Shown: one piece after another, positions 38,831 through 47,888 of the stretch
Numbering within the stretch: the stretch's first letter is position 1
Layout of the letters: every line of letters starts with the position of its first letter
From: Bacteroidaceae bacterium
Lineage (GTDB): Bacteria; Bacteroidota; Bacteroidia; Bacteroidales; Bacteroidaceae
Reading direction: 5' to 3'
Assembly (NCBI GenBank): GCA_017507385.1
Contig: JAFWAX010000075.1
Span: 22,046-86,045, forward strand
DNA length: 64,000 bases
The notes under the pieces: generated by a model
Told to the model about the DNA's origin: nothing
The model's database searches: none
The model's input: only the letters and a program-made list of their open reading frames with translations
Made by a program: the position numbers and the translations under genes

Positions 38831-41158
38831 ATGAAACTTTCGGAGTTGAAAACAGGCAAGAAAGGCGTAATTGTTCGTGTTAAAGGACATGGCGGTTTTC
38901 GTAAACGTATCATCGAGATGGGCTTTATCAAAGGCCAGAGCGTTGAGGTACTTCTCAATGCTCCATTGCATGACCCCGTGAAATATAAAATCATGGATTA
39001 CGAGGTGAGCCTACGTAAGGCTGAAGCGGAATTTGTTGAAATTGTTGACGAAGAAGAAGCAAGGGAATGGGAAGCGTTACATTTGCAGCCACAAGGTATT
39101 CCTGCCGATAATTGCGATGACATTATACACAGAGTTGCCAGAGAAAAGGGGAAAGAGCTAGATGTCGTGTTTGTCGGAAACCCCAATTGTGGAAAAACAA
39201 CGCTTTTCAATGTTGCTTGCGGAGCCCATGAACGTGTTGGCAACTACTCAGGTGTAACAGTAGATGCCAAAGTGGGAAGCTTGGATTTTGAAGGTTATCA
39301 TTTCAATCTTGTCGATTTACCAGGAACTTATTCCCTGTCTGCCTACACTCCTGAAGAATTGTACGTCCGAAAATATATTATAGAGAATCATCCTGATATC
39401 ATTGTCAATGTCATAGACGCCAGCAACATCGAGCGGAATTTATACCTTACTGCGCAACTGATAGACATGGATGTCCCCATGATTATTGCCTTAAATATGT
39501 ATGACGAACTGCGTGAAAGCGGCAACTCGTTAAACATTGAACAGTTGGGGACTTTGCTTGGAACTCCAATTGTTCCTACTGTAGGAAAGACTGGTGAAGG
39601 GGTTAAAGAGCTCTTTCATCAAACCATCGAAATGATAGAAGGTAAACAGAAGATTTTTAGACATATACACATCAATCATGGAGTTTTACTTGAAGAGAAT
39701 ATTTCACAATTAGAACTGCTTATCCGCAAAAACCCGGAACCCCACCAGAACTACTCCGCACGTTTTCTTGCCATCAAATTGCTGGAAAATGACAGGCAGG
39801 TTGAAGGCATCATTCGGCAACTGGACAACAGCCGTGATATTCTTTTGCAGAGAGACGTGTGTCAAAAAAACATCTTTAAGGAAATCAACGAAGACAGCGA
39901 ATCTACTGTTACTGATGCCAAATACGGATTTGTTCAGGGAGCATTGAAAGAAACCTTCAAGAAGGCTAACAGAAACAAGAGGCTTCTGACTAAAAAGATT
40001 GACGCCGTAGTCACCCATCAGTTATGGGGATACCCGATATTTCTTCTCCTCATGTACATCATGTTTTTCTGCACATTCAATATAGGACAGTATCCGATGG
40101 ATTGGATTGATGCTGCCATTGGATGGTTCGGAGATTTCATAGGAGAAAAGATGTCGGACGGTCCACTGAAAGCGCTTATTGTGGATGGCATCATTGGAGG
40201 AGTTGGAGGTGTCATTATCTTCCTTCCCAACATCTTGATTCTCTATGCTTTCATTTCTTGGATGGAAGATAGTGGTTACATGGCGCGAGCAGCTTTCATC
40301 ATGGACAAGATCATGCACCACATGGGATTGCATGGCAAATCCTTTATCCCAATGATTATGGGATTTGGCTGCAATATCCCAGCCATTATGGCTACACGGA
40401 CAATTGAAGACAGAAAGTCTCGCCTTATCACGATGCTCATACTTCCTCTCATGTCTTGCTCTGCCCGCCTTCCCGTTTACATCATCATCATTGGTGCATT
40501 CTTCCCCAAAGAATCAGCCCTTGTCCTGTTTGCTTTGTACTTGACGGGCATTTTGTTCAGCATTTTGATGGCAAAAATATTCAGCCGTTTTCTAATAAAA
40601 GGCGAGAGCAGTCCTTTTGTGATGGAGCTTCCACCTTACAGGATGCCATCCATGAAAAGCGTCAGCCGCCACACCTGGGAGAAAGGCAAGCAATATCTCA
40701 AAAAGATGGGAACAACCATCCTTGTTGCCAGCATTGCAATCTGGGCTTTGAGCTATTTCCCTCATCATGCAGAAGCCACGGAAGGAGAACAGATGGAACT
40801 CAGCTATAATGGCCAAATAGGTAAATTCATTGAGCCAATCTTAGAGCCTTGCGGATTGCAATGGAAGGAAGGAGTTGCTCTCATTGCCGGTATCGGTGCC
40901 AAGGAAATTGTCGCCAGCACAATGTCGGTTCTATATCATGGCGATGTGTTAGAAAGCGGCATGAGTTCATTGACTGCATTCTGCTTCTTGATATTCGTTC
41001 TTCTCTACATGCCTTGTTTTGCAACTTGCATTGGCATTAAAAACGAATCAGGGAAATGGAAATGGGCTGTTTTTACAGCACTTTACACCACCCTTCTTGC
41101 TTGGCTTGCGTCAACGTCCATATATCAGATAGGAAGTTTCATTACAAGTGCAATATAA
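38831..41158 (+). CDS. feoB: Ferrous iron transporter, FeoA-FeoB fusion
   Basis: Inner-membrane Fe2+ uptake protein. The start at 38831 (MKLSELKTGKKGVIVRVKGH) is preferred over the frame opening at 38759, which overlaps the promoter. The 775 residues comprise a FeoA SH3-like domain (1-72), a linker, a G-protein domain with G1 GNPNCGKT (116-123) and G3 DLPG (162-165), then the FeoB membrane domain with two Gate motifs (SGYMARAAFIMDKIMHHMGL and later GIGAKEIVASTMSVL). A -7 box with a matched -33 sits about 45 bp upstream. Divergent from the hemerythrin regulator, which may control it (inference). Confidence 0.96.
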   Translation: MKLSELKTGKKGVIVRVKGHGGFRKRIIEMGFIKGQSVEVLLNAPLHDPVKYKIMDYEVSLRKAEAEFVEIVDEEEAREWEALHLQPQGIPADNCDDIIHRVAREKGKELDVVFVGNPNCGKTTLFNVACGAHERVGNYSGVTVDAKVGSLDFEGYHFNLVDLPGTYSLSAYTPEELYVRKYIIENHPDIIVNVIDASNIERNLYLTAQLIDMDVPMIIALNMYDELRESGNSLNIEQLGTLLGTPIVPTVGKTGEGVKELFHQTIEMIEGKQKIFRHIHINHGVLLEENISQLELLIRKNPEPHQNYSARFLAIKLLENDRQVEGIIRQLDNSRDILLQRDVCQKNIFKEINEDSESTVTDAKYGFVQGALKETFKKANRNKRLLTKKIDAVVTHQLWGYPIFLLLMYIMFFCTFNIGQYPMDWIDAAIGWFGDFIGEKMSDGPLKALIVDGIIGGVGGVIIFLPNILILYAFISWMEDSGYMARAAFIMDKIMHHMGLHGKSFIPMIMGFGCNIPAIMATRTIEDRKSRLITMLILPLMSCSARLPVYIIIIGAFFPKESALVLFALYLTGILFSILMAKIFSRFLIKGESSPFVMELPPYRMPSMKSVSRHTWEKGKQYLKKMGTTILVASIAIWALSYFPHHAEATEGEQMELSYNGQIGKFIEPILEPCGLQWKEGVALIAGIGAKEIVASTMSVLYHGDVLESGMSSLTAFCFLIFVLLYMPCFATCIGIKNESGKWKWAVFTALYTTLLAWLASTSIYQIGSFITSAI

Positions 41159-41170
41159 ATACTGAGTAAA

Positions 41171-41332
41171 ATGCAAGAAATCATTGTATATATCATCATC
41201 GCTTGTGCAGCAATAGCTATCATTCGTCATTTTTATCGCCAATTTAAAAGCAGAAACAAATGCTGCAACTCATGCGATTCGTGTCCTATGCAGAAAGGCA
41301 ATAACTGCCATTGCCATGATGTTCAAAAATGA
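41171..41332 (+). CDS. FeoB-associated Cys-rich membrane protein
   Basis: A 53-residue protein (MQEIIVYIIIACAAIAIIRH) with one N-terminal membrane helix followed by a basic stretch and a Cys/His-rich tail containing KCCNSCDSCPMQK and NNCHCHD. This is the layout of the small FeoB-associated Cys-rich family found after feoB in Bacteroidetes and Firmicutes. It starts 12 bp after the feoB stop, so the two genes form an operon. The cysteines suggest metal or redox sensing, but its role is not known. A hairpin terminator follows immediately. Confidence 0.87.
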   Translation: MQEIIVYIIIACAAIAIIRHFYRQFKSRNKCCNSCDSCPMQKGNNCHCHDVQK

Positions 41333-41341
41333 CATGGTAAA

Positions 41342-41387
41342 AACGTCACTTCCTCCATATAAATTTCACAAGAGAAAGTGACGTTTG
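41342..41387. terminator. Terminator between the feo operon and the HU-like gene
   Basis: AAACGTCACTT (41342-41352) and AAGTGACGTTT (41377-41387), an 11-bp stem with a long loop, between convergent genes. Confidence 0.75.
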
Positions 41388-41403
41388 AACATTCTGCACG
41401 ATT

Positions 41404-41802
41404 CTATTCTTGAATCAAATCAAGGTCAACAAGCTCTAAATGCTTCATGGATTCCTGAAACTCCTTATGAGGATAGAAACGTAGCTTTATTTGTCGAACA
41501 CATTCATTCCCCAGCTCTTCTGGCGTATCTGCACATGCCGCATTAAATACAGGTTTGAGTGTTCCAATTCCTTCAAGCTGTACACTATGACCCGTTTCAA
41601 AATAATGTCGCAGGCGATTTGACAGCGCTTCTGAAATTCCTTTTACGTGGGATGCCGAAACTCCTTGTGACACCACACATTCTTTAACGAAATCGTTGAA
41701 CTTGATGGGTGGATAGCTTACTTGCTGCATCACCCATGCTTTACGCATTGTGCCGTCTGGCGAAAGAATCTTTTTTCTTGTTTTTCTGTACGGTATAGAC
41801 AT
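41404..41802 (-). CDS. HU-related DNA-binding protein
   Basis: A 132-residue HU/IHF-fold protein of the bacteroidete HU-like subgroup. Features are the N-terminal MSIPYRKTRKKILSPDGTMR (basic tail), a helical part FNDFVKECVVSQGVSAS, SEALSNRLRHYFETGHSVQL and the EGIGTLKPVF turn leading into the DNA-binding arm. It may be a nucleoid protein. It is convergent with feoAB and shares the hairpin at 41342-41387. A TAACTTTG box lies about 45 bp upstream of the start. Confidence 0.85.
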   Translation of the reverse strand: MSIPYRKTRKKILSPDGTMRKAWVMQQVSYPPIKFNDFVKECVVSQGVSASHVKGISEALSNRLRHYFETGHSVQLEGIGTLKPVFNAACADTPEELGNECVRQIKLRFYPHKEFQESMKHLELVDLDLIQE

Positions 41803-41844
41803 GATTTCAATTTGTTAAATGGTTAAAGAACTTCTTTTGTGCCA

Positions 41845-41852
41845 CAAAGTTA
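41845..41852 (-). promoter_or_regulatory. -7 box of the HU-like gene
   Basis: TAACTTTG on the minus strand, 42 bp upstream of the start; -33 not clear. Confidence 0.5.
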
Positions 41853-41912
41853 CGAATCATGCAACCTTACCATGTGCAATTCGATGATTTTCGATGTAAT
41901 AACATCCATTTA

Positions 41913-41979
41913 ATCGCTGTGCCCCACACCGACACCTTGCTGTGGGGCACAACGGCAAATCGGTGTGGGGCACACCGAT
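41913..41979. repeat. Triple-palindrome element A3 (23-bp period)
   Basis: Cores centred at 41923, 41946 and 41969. The arms differ at one or two positions (TCGCTGTG versus TCGGTGTG). Between the HU-like gene and the end of uxaB, both minus. Confidence 0.9.
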
Positions 41980-41987
41980 TTTAACAT

Positions 41988-42024
41988 GAAAAAGGCCGAT
42001 GCAGCAGCACCAGCCTTTTCTTTG
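41988..42024 (-). terminator. Terminator of uxaB
   Basis: AAAAGGC (41990-41996) pairs with GCCTTTT (42013-42019), with an inner TGC/GCA pair (42000-42009), 45-80 bp after the uxaB stop; T-rich on the minus strand. Confidence 0.7.
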
Positions 42025-42069
42025 TCTTTTTAAATAAAATGTTTTATGATAGTCTTTTCAAGCTACATC

Positions 42070-43548
42070 TTACAGGATTGTTTTCACAGCCTCATACATG
42101 CCTTTTTCCTGAATGAGATCAAGGTCTTTCTTTACAAGTTCTGCTAATCCTGGTATTGTGATGTTCAGGTTTTCTTTCCAGATGTTTTCTGCTGCAAGAA
42201 CACCTTCGGCAATTTTCCTTGTATCTCCTGTGGCCCAAAGCTCTTTGAGCAATTGCAGGATTTCAGGTGCATCATTTGGCTCGACAGGTGCTCCGTCTTC
42301 ACGCACTCCTCCCTTGTAATATGTGATGATTGCAGCCAATCCAAAAACTAAGCCTTGTGGCAATTCCCCTTTCCTTTCGAGATAGACTTTAACGCCTGGC
42401 AAATCGCGCGTCTCATATTTTGGGAAAGAATTCAACATGATGCTGGTCACTTGATGGTCAACATACGGATTGTTGAAACGCTCCAATACATCTGCGGCAA
42501 ATTGCTGCAACTCTTCCAGCGGGAGATTCAACGTCTGCATGAGTTCGTCAAATTGCACCTTGTGGATATATTTTCCCACAACTTCGTCATTGCAAGCATC
42601 GCGTACAATATTAATGCCACTGAGGTATGCCACAGGCGAAAGCACCGTGTGAGGACCATTCAGCAATGTGACCTTTCTTTCATGGTAGGGTTTTTCGCTG
42701 GGGGCAATCAGCACATTAAGTCCTGCTTTTTCGGCAGGGAACTCAGCCTTCAATACTTCAATGCTCATGTTTTCGGGCTTTTCTATCACCCAAAGATGGA
42801 ATGCTTCGCCTTGTACTACAAGATTGTCCGCATAGCATATTTTCTGCTGAATATCAGCAATTTCTTTTCGAGGAAATCCCGGAACAATGCGGTCAACAAG
42901 CGTCGCACATACATAATTGTACTTGGTGAACCATTCTTTGAAAGCTTCGTAATCTGCTCCGAAATCGTCTCTCCAATGTTCAATGTACTGGTAAATACAT
43001 TCTTTCAAATAGTGGCCGTTAAGGAATATCAATTCGCAAGGCATAATAATCAATCCCTTGTCAGCAGCCCCGCCGAATGCCTTGAACCGCCTGTATAGCA
43101 ACTGCGTGAGTTTGCCAGGATAAGAAGATGCCGGCGCATCTGAAAATTTGCAGTTGGCATCGAAAGTTATACCTGCTTCCGTAGTGTTAGAAATGACGAA
43201 CCGTATTTCAGGTTGCTCAGCCAATGCCATAAAGGCTTGATGCTGGCTATATGGATTGAGAGCTCTGCTGATGCAGTCAATACGAGTAAGAGAGTTAACC
43301 TTCTCGCCATTCAGCCGGCCTTGTAGATTGACATGATAGAGACAGTCCTGTCCATTGAGCCAGTCAACCATTCCTTGTTCAATGGGCTGCACTACAACTA
43401 CACTCGAATTGAAGTCGGTCTTCTGATTCATGTGGTAGATAATCCAATCGACAAAGCAGCGCAAGAAATTTCCCTCTCCAAACTGAATAATTCTTTCTGG
43501 CGCATGGCTCTTAGGAGCCGTACGGGCATTTAAAGCTTTTAGTAACAT
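42070..43548 (-). CDS. uxaB: Tagaturonate reductase (altronate oxidoreductase)
   Basis: NADH-dependent reduction of D-tagaturonate to D-altronate in galacturonate breakdown; cytosolic, mannitol-dehydrogenase family. The ATG at 43548 (MLLKALNARTAPKSHAPERI) is chosen over the frame opening at 43629, which would overlap a well-formed promoter. The 492 residues have the Rossmann region IIQFGEGNFLRCFVDWIIYH, VVQPIEQG, FVISNTTEAGI and the conserved KVTLLNGPHTVLSPVAYL catalytic stretch. Divergent from uxaC, with about 195 bp between the starts. No uxaA is present in the window. Confidence 0.94.
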   Translation of the reverse strand: MLLKALNARTAPKSHAPERIIQFGEGNFLRCFVDWIIYHMNQKTDFNSSVVVVQPIEQGMVDWLNGQDCLYHVNLQGRLNGEKVNSLTRIDCISRALNPYSQHQAFMALAEQPEIRFVISNTTEAGITFDANCKFSDAPASSYPGKLTQLLYRRFKAFGGAADKGLIIMPCELIFLNGHYLKECIYQYIEHWRDDFGADYEAFKEWFTKYNYVCATLVDRIVPGFPRKEIADIQQKICYADNLVVQGEAFHLWVIEKPENMSIEVLKAEFPAEKAGLNVLIAPSEKPYHERKVTLLNGPHTVLSPVAYLSGINIVRDACNDEVVGKYIHKVQFDELMQTLNLPLEELQQFAADVLERFNNPYVDHQVTSIMLNSFPKYETRDLPGVKVYLERKGELPQGLVFGLAAIITYYKGGVREDGAPVEPNDAPEILQLLKELWATGDTRKIAEGVLAAENIWKENLNITIPGLAELVKKDLDLIQEKGMYEAVKTIL

Positions 43549-43599
43549 CGTGTATTTAATGTGATTTATATTGTATATGTTAGATTGGCGAAACCTTCG

Positions 43600-43630
43600 C
43601 AAAATTACGCCTTTTGGTTCAACACTCAAA
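43600..43630 (-). promoter_or_regulatory. Promoter of uxaB
   Basis: Minus-strand TTTG (43627-43630), 19 bp, then TAATTTTG (43600-43607); perfect match to the phylum consensus. It excludes the upstream Met of the open frame as the start. Confidence 0.65.
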
Positions 43631-43702
43631 ATTTAGGAAGAAAAAACTCGAATATACCCTATAGTTTTTCCGCAAGATATTACGAAAACAAAAAAATATA
43701 AC

Positions 43703-43710
43703 TATATTTG
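43703..43710 (+). promoter_or_regulatory. -7 box of uxaC
   Basis: TATATTTG, 33 bp upstream of the uxaC ATG; weak -33. Confidence 0.5.
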
Positions 43711-43743
43711 CAACAGTAAAAAACTTCAAAACGCTATATCATT

Positions 43744-45162
43744 ATGAAACCTTTTGTGGATGAAAACTTTCTGCTGCAAAGTGAAACCGCACAGAAATTG
43801 TATCATGAACATGCGGCAAAAATGCCCATCATCGACTATCATTGTCACCTTGTTCCGCAAATGGTAGCCGAAAACAAACGTTTCGACTCCATCACGCAAA
43901 TATGGCTGGGTGGCGACCATTATAAATGGCGTGCCATGCGCAGCAATGGTGTGGCTGAACGTTTCTGTACAGGCAAAGACACAAGTGACTGGGAAAAATT
44001 TGAGAAATGGGCAGAAACCGTTCCCTATACATTCCGCAACCCTCTTTACCATTGGACTCACCTCGAATTGAAGACGGCTTTTGGCATTGATAAAACTTTA
44101 AATCCTGAAAATGCCCGTGAAATTTATGAGGAATGCAATGAACAAATCAAGAATGACCCCAAATTCACGCCAAGAGGATTGATGGAATACTATCATGTGG
44201 AGGTCGTATGCACCACTGACGATCCCATTGATTCACTTCAGTACCATCAGCAGGTTGCAGACGACCCAACGATGCACACTCGCATGCTACCTACATGGCG
44301 CCCTGACAAGGCTATGGCAGTAGAGGTACCGGCAAACTTCAAGATGTACGTAGATGCACTTTCCGAAGTGAGCGGAAAGGCTATCAATAATTTCAACGAC
44401 TACATTGACGCCATTCAAGCACGCCACGACTTCTTCGCATCGATGGGTTGCAAGCTGTCTGACCATGGAATAGAAGAATTTTATGCCGAAGATTATACGG
44501 ACGCAGAAATCAAAGCTATTTTTGACAAAGTCTATTCAGGCAAAGAACTTGCACAAGAAGAAATCTTGAAATTCAAGTCGGCCATGATGCACATCTTCGC
44601 TGTTCAGGATGCAGATGCTGGATGGGCGCAGCAATTCCACTATGGAGCCATTCGTGACAACAACTCAAAGATGTTCAAGCTATTAGGCCCAGATACAGGT
44701 TTTGACTCTATTGGTGAATTTAATACTGCTAAGAAATGCTCAAAATTCCTTGACCGTTTGAATGCCGAAGATAAACTGGCCAAGACCATTCTCTACAACC
44801 TTAATCCATGTGCTAATGAAGTGCTTGCCACGATGCTTGGCAATTTCCAAGACGGTTCTTGCCCTGGTAAAATACAATGGGGGTCAGGATGGTGGTTCCT
44901 TGACCAGAAAGATGGAATGACAAAGCAGATGAACACATTGTCACTACTTGGCTTGCTTAGCAGATTCGTAGGCATGCTCACCGATTCAAGATCATTCCTT
45001 TCTTATCCTCGCCATGAGTACTTCCGCCGCATTCTCTGCAACCTTGTAGCCGCAGACATAGAAAACGGCGAGGTGCCTTATGCTGGTTTCGAGAAACAGC
45101 GTGTCAACCAGATGATTGAAGATATTTCATACAACAACGCAAAAAAATATTTCAACTTCTAA
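43744..45162 (+). CDS. uxaC: Glucuronate/galacturonate isomerase
   Basis: Isomerises D-galacturonate to D-tagaturonate (and glucuronate to fructuronate); cytosolic amidohydrolase-fold enzyme. The 472 residues fit the family (about 470). Visible are the metal motif IIDYHCHLVPQ (His-x-His), ADDPTMHTRMLPTWRPDKAM and the C-terminal GSGWWFLDQKDGMTKQM and RHEYFRRILCN. Its partner uxaB is divergent, so one site in the 43549-43743 gap could control both directions (inference). Confidence 0.96.
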   Translation: MKPFVDENFLLQSETAQKLYHEHAAKMPIIDYHCHLVPQMVAENKRFDSITQIWLGGDHYKWRAMRSNGVAERFCTGKDTSDWEKFEKWAETVPYTFRNPLYHWTHLELKTAFGIDKTLNPENAREIYEECNEQIKNDPKFTPRGLMEYYHVEVVCTTDDPIDSLQYHQQVADDPTMHTRMLPTWRPDKAMAVEVPANFKMYVDALSEVSGKAINNFNDYIDAIQARHDFFASMGCKLSDHGIEEFYAEDYTDAEIKAIFDKVYSGKELAQEEILKFKSAMMHIFAVQDADAGWAQQFHYGAIRDNNSKMFKLLGPDTGFDSIGEFNTAKKCSKFLDRLNAEDKLAKTILYNLNPCANEVLATMLGNFQDGSCPGKIQWGSGWWFLDQKDGMTKQMNTLSLLGLLSRFVGMLTDSRSFLSYPRHEYFRRILCNLVAADIENGEVPYAGFEKQRVNQMIEDISYNNAKKYFNF

Positions 45163-45182
45163 CTTTCAATCCCGCTCTCGAC

Positions 45183-45899
45183 TTGTCCAGCCCTTATTTT
45201 CACTTTAAGCAATTCACCATCCGCCACGATTGTTCTGCCATGAAAGTCGGGACGGATGGTGTATTGCTGGGGGCTTGGGCGGCACAAGGAGAAGAATATC
45301 AAAAAATATTGAAAACGCTGGATGTCGGTGTTGGCTCAGGGCTTATTTCGCTTATGCTTGCACAGCGATTCCCTGACATTCAAGTAACAGGCATTGATAT
45401 AGACGAGCCATCTGTTTATCAGGCAAAAGAAAATGTAGGAGCATCTCCGTTTAAGGAACGGATAAGTATCCATAAACAAGATTTCAGAGAAATAAACTCT
45501 TACTCTAATAAATACGACCTAATTGTTTCTAATCCTCCATTTTACAGCGAGCGAACTTTAAGTGGAGATATTGCCAGAGATACTGCACGTCATAATTGCT
45601 TTTTGTCATTCGACACCCTTGTAGGCAATGCAGTAAAATTGTTGACAGACAATGGACTTTTTTCTGTTGTCATTCCTTATGGAGAAGCAAGGGGATTTAT
45701 CAGCACATGTGCTTCCCATAAGCTTTATTTGAAACGCCGGATGGATGTACGTCCAAGTGAAAAGAAAACCTTCAGACGCACATTGCTGGAGTTTGGAAGG
45801 ACGGCTTGCGCAACCATAACGACGACTTTGATTTTGAATGCCCTTGATGGAAGTCGTACAGATGAATACACTCAATTGACAAAAGATTTTTACTTATGA
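45183..45899 (+). CDS. trmN6: tRNA1(Val) (adenine(37)-N6)-methyltransferase
   Basis: SAM-dependent methyltransferase that modifies A37 of tRNA1(Val) (YfiC family). The 238 residues start at TTG (45183), the only codon that gives the expected N-terminus SSPYFHFKQFTIRHDCSAMK; the next Met is inside the conserved MKVGTDGVLLGAWA. SAM-binding loop DVGVGSGLISL and the N6-adenine motif SNPPFY are intact. It overlaps the next gene by 4 bp and follows uxaC after 20 bp, probably as read-through from it. Confidence 0.93.
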   Translation: MSSPYFHFKQFTIRHDCSAMKVGTDGVLLGAWAAQGEEYQKILKTLDVGVGSGLISLMLAQRFPDIQVTGIDIDEPSVYQAKENVGASPFKERISIHKQDFREINSYSNKYDLIVSNPPFYSERTLSGDIARDTARHNCFLSFDTLVGNAVKLLTDNGLFSVVIPYGEARGFISTCASHKLYLKRRMDVRPSEKKTFRRTLLEFGRTACATITTTLILNALDGSRTDEYTQLTKDFYL

Positions 45900-46432
45900 A
45901 TTATCAAGCTATCATTGACCAATATTATCCGACAGACAATGAACTGCGGCACATTTTGATGGTGCACAGCCGTCAAGTTGCAGACAAGGCACTTGCTATC
46001 GTTGATCGCCATCCGCATTTTCAAGCCAATCGGGCTTTTGTCGAAGAAGCTGCCATGCTCCATGACATCGGCATATTCCGTTGTAAAGCTGCTGGCATTC
46101 AATGTTATGGAACAGAACCTTACATTTGCCATGGCACAATAGGTGCGCAACTGCTGCTTGAACAAGGTTTTCCGCAACACGCAAGAGTATGCGAACGCCA
46201 TACAGGAACCGGCATAACGGAGCGGCAGATTGTAGAACAGAATCTCCCTATTCCACCCCGAGATTTAGTTCCAGAAACAATAGAGGAACAAATCATCTGC
46301 TATGCGGATAAATTCTTTTCAAAAACAAAACTGAACAAAGAGAAGACGCTGGAAGAGGCTATTTCCTCCCTCGCCAAATTCGGAGAGGATGGTGTAAAAC
46401 GTTTCATTCAATGGAATAAAATGTTCAATTAA
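45896..46432 (+). CDS. HD-domain phosphohydrolase
   Basis: A 178-residue cytosolic HD-superfamily hydrolase. The metal site is visible as HILMVHSRQVADKA (first His), AAMLHDIGIF (HD pair) and a later CERHTGTGIT. An ADKFFSKTK segment carries the last Asp. The protein resembles small uncharacterised HDIG proteins linked to tRNA modification genes; the substrate (nucleotide or phosphoester) is not known. ATGA overlap with trmN6 and 32 bp before folC suggest one transcript. Confidence 0.85.
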   Translation: MNYQAIIDQYYPTDNELRHILMVHSRQVADKALAIVDRHPHFQANRAFVEEAAMLHDIGIFRCKAAGIQCYGTEPYICHGTIGAQLLLEQGFPQHARVCERHTGTGITERQIVEQNLPIPPRDLVPETIEEQIICYADKFFSKTKLNKEKTLEEAISSLAKFGEDGVKRFIQWNKMFN

Positions 46433-46464
46433 ACAGAAAACAGACCATTAAATGCGGACACAGC

Positions 46465-47760
46465 ATGATGACATACGAAGAAACTGTAGATTATTTGTTT
46501 AATGCAACCCCTCTTTTCCAGAATGTTGGAAGCGGGGCATATAAAGAAGGATTACAAAATACGCTATTATTGGATGAGCATTTGAACCACCCACATACAA
46601 AGTTCAGAACCATACATGTGGCAGGTACAAATGGCAAAGGCTCGTGCTCTCACACGCTTGCTGCCATATTGCAATCAACAGGGCTGAAAGTGGGACTTTT
46701 TACCTCGCCTCATTTGGTTGATTTCAGGGAGCGCATACGGGTAAATGGCAAAATGGTCAGCGAAAAGTTTGTTGTTGATTTCGTGGAAAATCACAAGCCT
46801 TTTTTCGAGCCCTTATACCCTTCTTTCTTTGAACTGACAACAGCGATGGCTTTTGCTTATTTTGCCGAACAAGAAGTTGACGTTGCTGTTGTTGAGGTCG
46901 GTCTTGGCGGCAGATTGGATTGTACCAATATTATAGCACCTGAAATATGTGTGATTACCAACATCAGCTTTGACCATACGGCATTTTTAGGGAACACTCT
47001 TGAACAAATTGCAAAAGAAAAGGCTGGGATTATAAAAGCGAACACCCCTGTCGTTATAGGAGAAACGCTGCCTCAAACTCGTCCCATATTCGAGCAGACC
47101 GCAAAGTCTCTCAAGGCACCTATCTACTTCGCAGAAAATGAGAAGGAAATTGTATCTTACGACTTCAATAATGGCAAAATCCAATATAACACAAAGAATT
47201 ACAATCAATTAACCAGTTCTCTTTCTGGGTTGTATCAAATCAAAAACACCAATACCATCTTGTGTACGATAACACATCTAAGAGAAATCGGTTTCCTGAT
47301 TCCCGCAGATGCAGTCGAAACTGGATTTTCTAAAGTATGTGAGCTAACAGGGTTCATGGGCCGATGGCAGACTTTGCAAACATCTCCTTGCGTAATATGT
47401 GATACGGGGCACAATCTCGCAGGAATCCAAAATGTCGTTATGCAATTAAAAGATGTGAAGAAAGCTCTGCACATAGTATTCGGCATGGTGAACGACAAAG
47501 ACATCAGTGGTGTACTATCACTAATGCCCAAGGACGCTACTTATTATTTCTGCCAGGCGTCAGTCAAAAGGGCTTTGCCGCACAAAGAAATCAAGATGCT
47601 CTCATCTCAATACGGTCTTTCTGGGGCAAGCTACCCGACTGTGAAAGAAGCCTACCATGCAGCACTTGCAAGCGCGAAGGACACGGATTGCATCTTCGTT
47701 GGAGGCAGCAGCTTCGTGGTTGCTGATTTACTGACCTATTTGACCAAAAGGAAATCCTAA
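46465..47760 (+). CDS. folC: Dihydrofolate / folylpolyglutamate synthase
   Basis: Adds glutamate to dihydropteroate or folate; cytosolic Mur-ligase-like enzyme. The 431 residues show the P-loop GTNGKGSCSHTLAA, LFTSPHLVDFRERIRVNG and VGLGGRLDCTNI, then ISFDHTAFLGNTLEQIAKEK. The C-terminal domain has CDTGHNLAG. Two Mets open the protein (46465 and 46468); either could be the true start. Downstream lies a 128-bp gap before galM with an AT-rich, possible promoter region. Confidence 0.95.
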   Translation: MMTYEETVDYLFNATPLFQNVGSGAYKEGLQNTLLLDEHLNHPHTKFRTIHVAGTNGKGSCSHTLAAILQSTGLKVGLFTSPHLVDFRERIRVNGKMVSEKFVVDFVENHKPFFEPLYPSFFELTTAMAFAYFAEQEVDVAVVEVGLGGRLDCTNIIAPEICVITNISFDHTAFLGNTLEQIAKEKAGIIKANTPVVIGETLPQTRPIFEQTAKSLKAPIYFAENEKEIVSYDFNNGKIQYNTKNYNQLTSSLSGLYQIKNTNTILCTITHLREIGFLIPADAVETGFSKVCELTGFMGRWQTLQTSPCVICDTGHNLAGIQNVVMQLKDVKKALHIVFGMVNDKDISGVLSLMPKDATYYFCQASVKRALPHKEIKMLSSQYGLSGASYPTVKEAYHAALASAKDTDCIFVGGSSFVVADLLTYLTKRKS

Positions 47761-47888
47761 TTGGCGAAAAAAACGAGAATATGAAAAAAAACTGAAAAAT
47801 ATTTGCCGGTTTCTTCGTTTAGTTGATTTTTTTTCGCTTAATTTGCAATAGAAATCTAAAACCAGTATACTAACTTAAAAATTATATT